Origin: JAUVKA01 sp964465145
Lineage (GTDB): Bacteria; Bacteroidota; Bacteroidia; Bacteroidales; UBA12481
Direction of reading: 5' to 3'
NCBI GenBank assembly: GCA_964465145.1
Contig: CAYXJR010000095.1
Span: 1-14,858 of the forward strand
Length of the DNA: 14,858 nt
Positions 14,815 to 14,858 of this stretch are shown here, piece after piece (position 1 is the first letter of the stretch; the number at the start of each line of letters is the position of its first letter). Made by a program: the position numbers and the translations under genes. The notes under the pieces are model-generated. The model was not told where the DNA came from. It was given only the letters and a program-made list of their open reading frames with translations, and did not search any database.

Positions 14815-14858
14815 ATGCAGGCAAAACCGCTAATCCTAATAACGAATGATGATGGCTA
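14815..14858 (+). CDS. surE: 5'-nucleotidase SurE, N-terminus (partial)
   Basis: Only 14 codons are inside the window, but they read MQAKPLILITNDDG, the characteristic opening of SurE (beta strand followed by TNDDG). The two aspartates in NDD are metal ligands in this survival-protein phosphatase, which dephosphorylates nucleoside monophosphates. The gene runs off the right edge. An exact TAnnTTTG promoter element 17 bases upstream supports the start and suggests a short leader. It is transcribed away from the SLC12-type gene. Confidence 0.85.
   Translation, partial: MQAKPLILITNDDG

Overview
The window looks like a chromosomal segment from a member of the Bacteroidota, probably a Bacteroidales or Marinilabiliales relative. 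Supporting signs are DUF5916 and outer-membrane beta-barrel proteins, a Bacteroidota-style lipoprotein, few Shine-Dalgarno sequences, and two good matches to the TAnnTTTG promoter element of that phylum (before the phosphofructokinase gene and before surE). The genus cannot be told from sequence reading alone.

Layout. (1) Positions 1-423, minus strand: the start of a response regulator and the C-terminal stump of a histidine kinase. The kinase is cut off where it meets an IS5-family transposase (400-1434) whose left end is missing. (2) Positions 1717-6247, plus strand: three envelope genes, namely a small outer-membrane beta-barrel protein, an unrecognised lipoprotein, and a CBM9-like/DUF5916 outer-membrane protein. 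Heptamer-phased repeats lie in the intergenic DNA before the first and third of these. (3) Positions 6306-12385, minus strand: a tight five-gene operon transcribed in the order PPi-type phosphofructokinase, HAD hydrolase, LarA-like nickel-pincer racemase/epimerase, PdxB and 6-phosphogluconate dehydrogenase. It is preceded by a predicted promoter and a perfect 22-bp palindrome. (4) Positions 12474-14702, minus strand: an SLC12-type (cation-chloride cotransporter family) permease. (5) Position 14815 to the end, plus strand: the first codons of surE.

How the genes may work together. PdxB, 6-phosphogluconate dehydrogenase and LarA-type enzymes all act on 2-hydroxy acids, and the first two use phosphorylated aldonates. 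The larA-like and pdxB genes overlap by four bases (ATGA). The operon therefore joins sugar-phosphate flow (PFP, Gnd) to the vitamin B6 precursor step (PdxB), with an uncharacterised epimerase and a HAD hydrolase in between. This is the most plausible candidate for an undescribed metabolic module here.

The most unusual non-coding signal is a pair of perfect palindromes sharing the arm CCTACGGTTnGCTT. One copy lies between convergent genes (6269-6299). The other lies in frame inside the larA-like gene (9484-9511). The single arm difference between them is matched by a compensating change on the other arm, which suggests a dispersed palindromic element selected for its fold.
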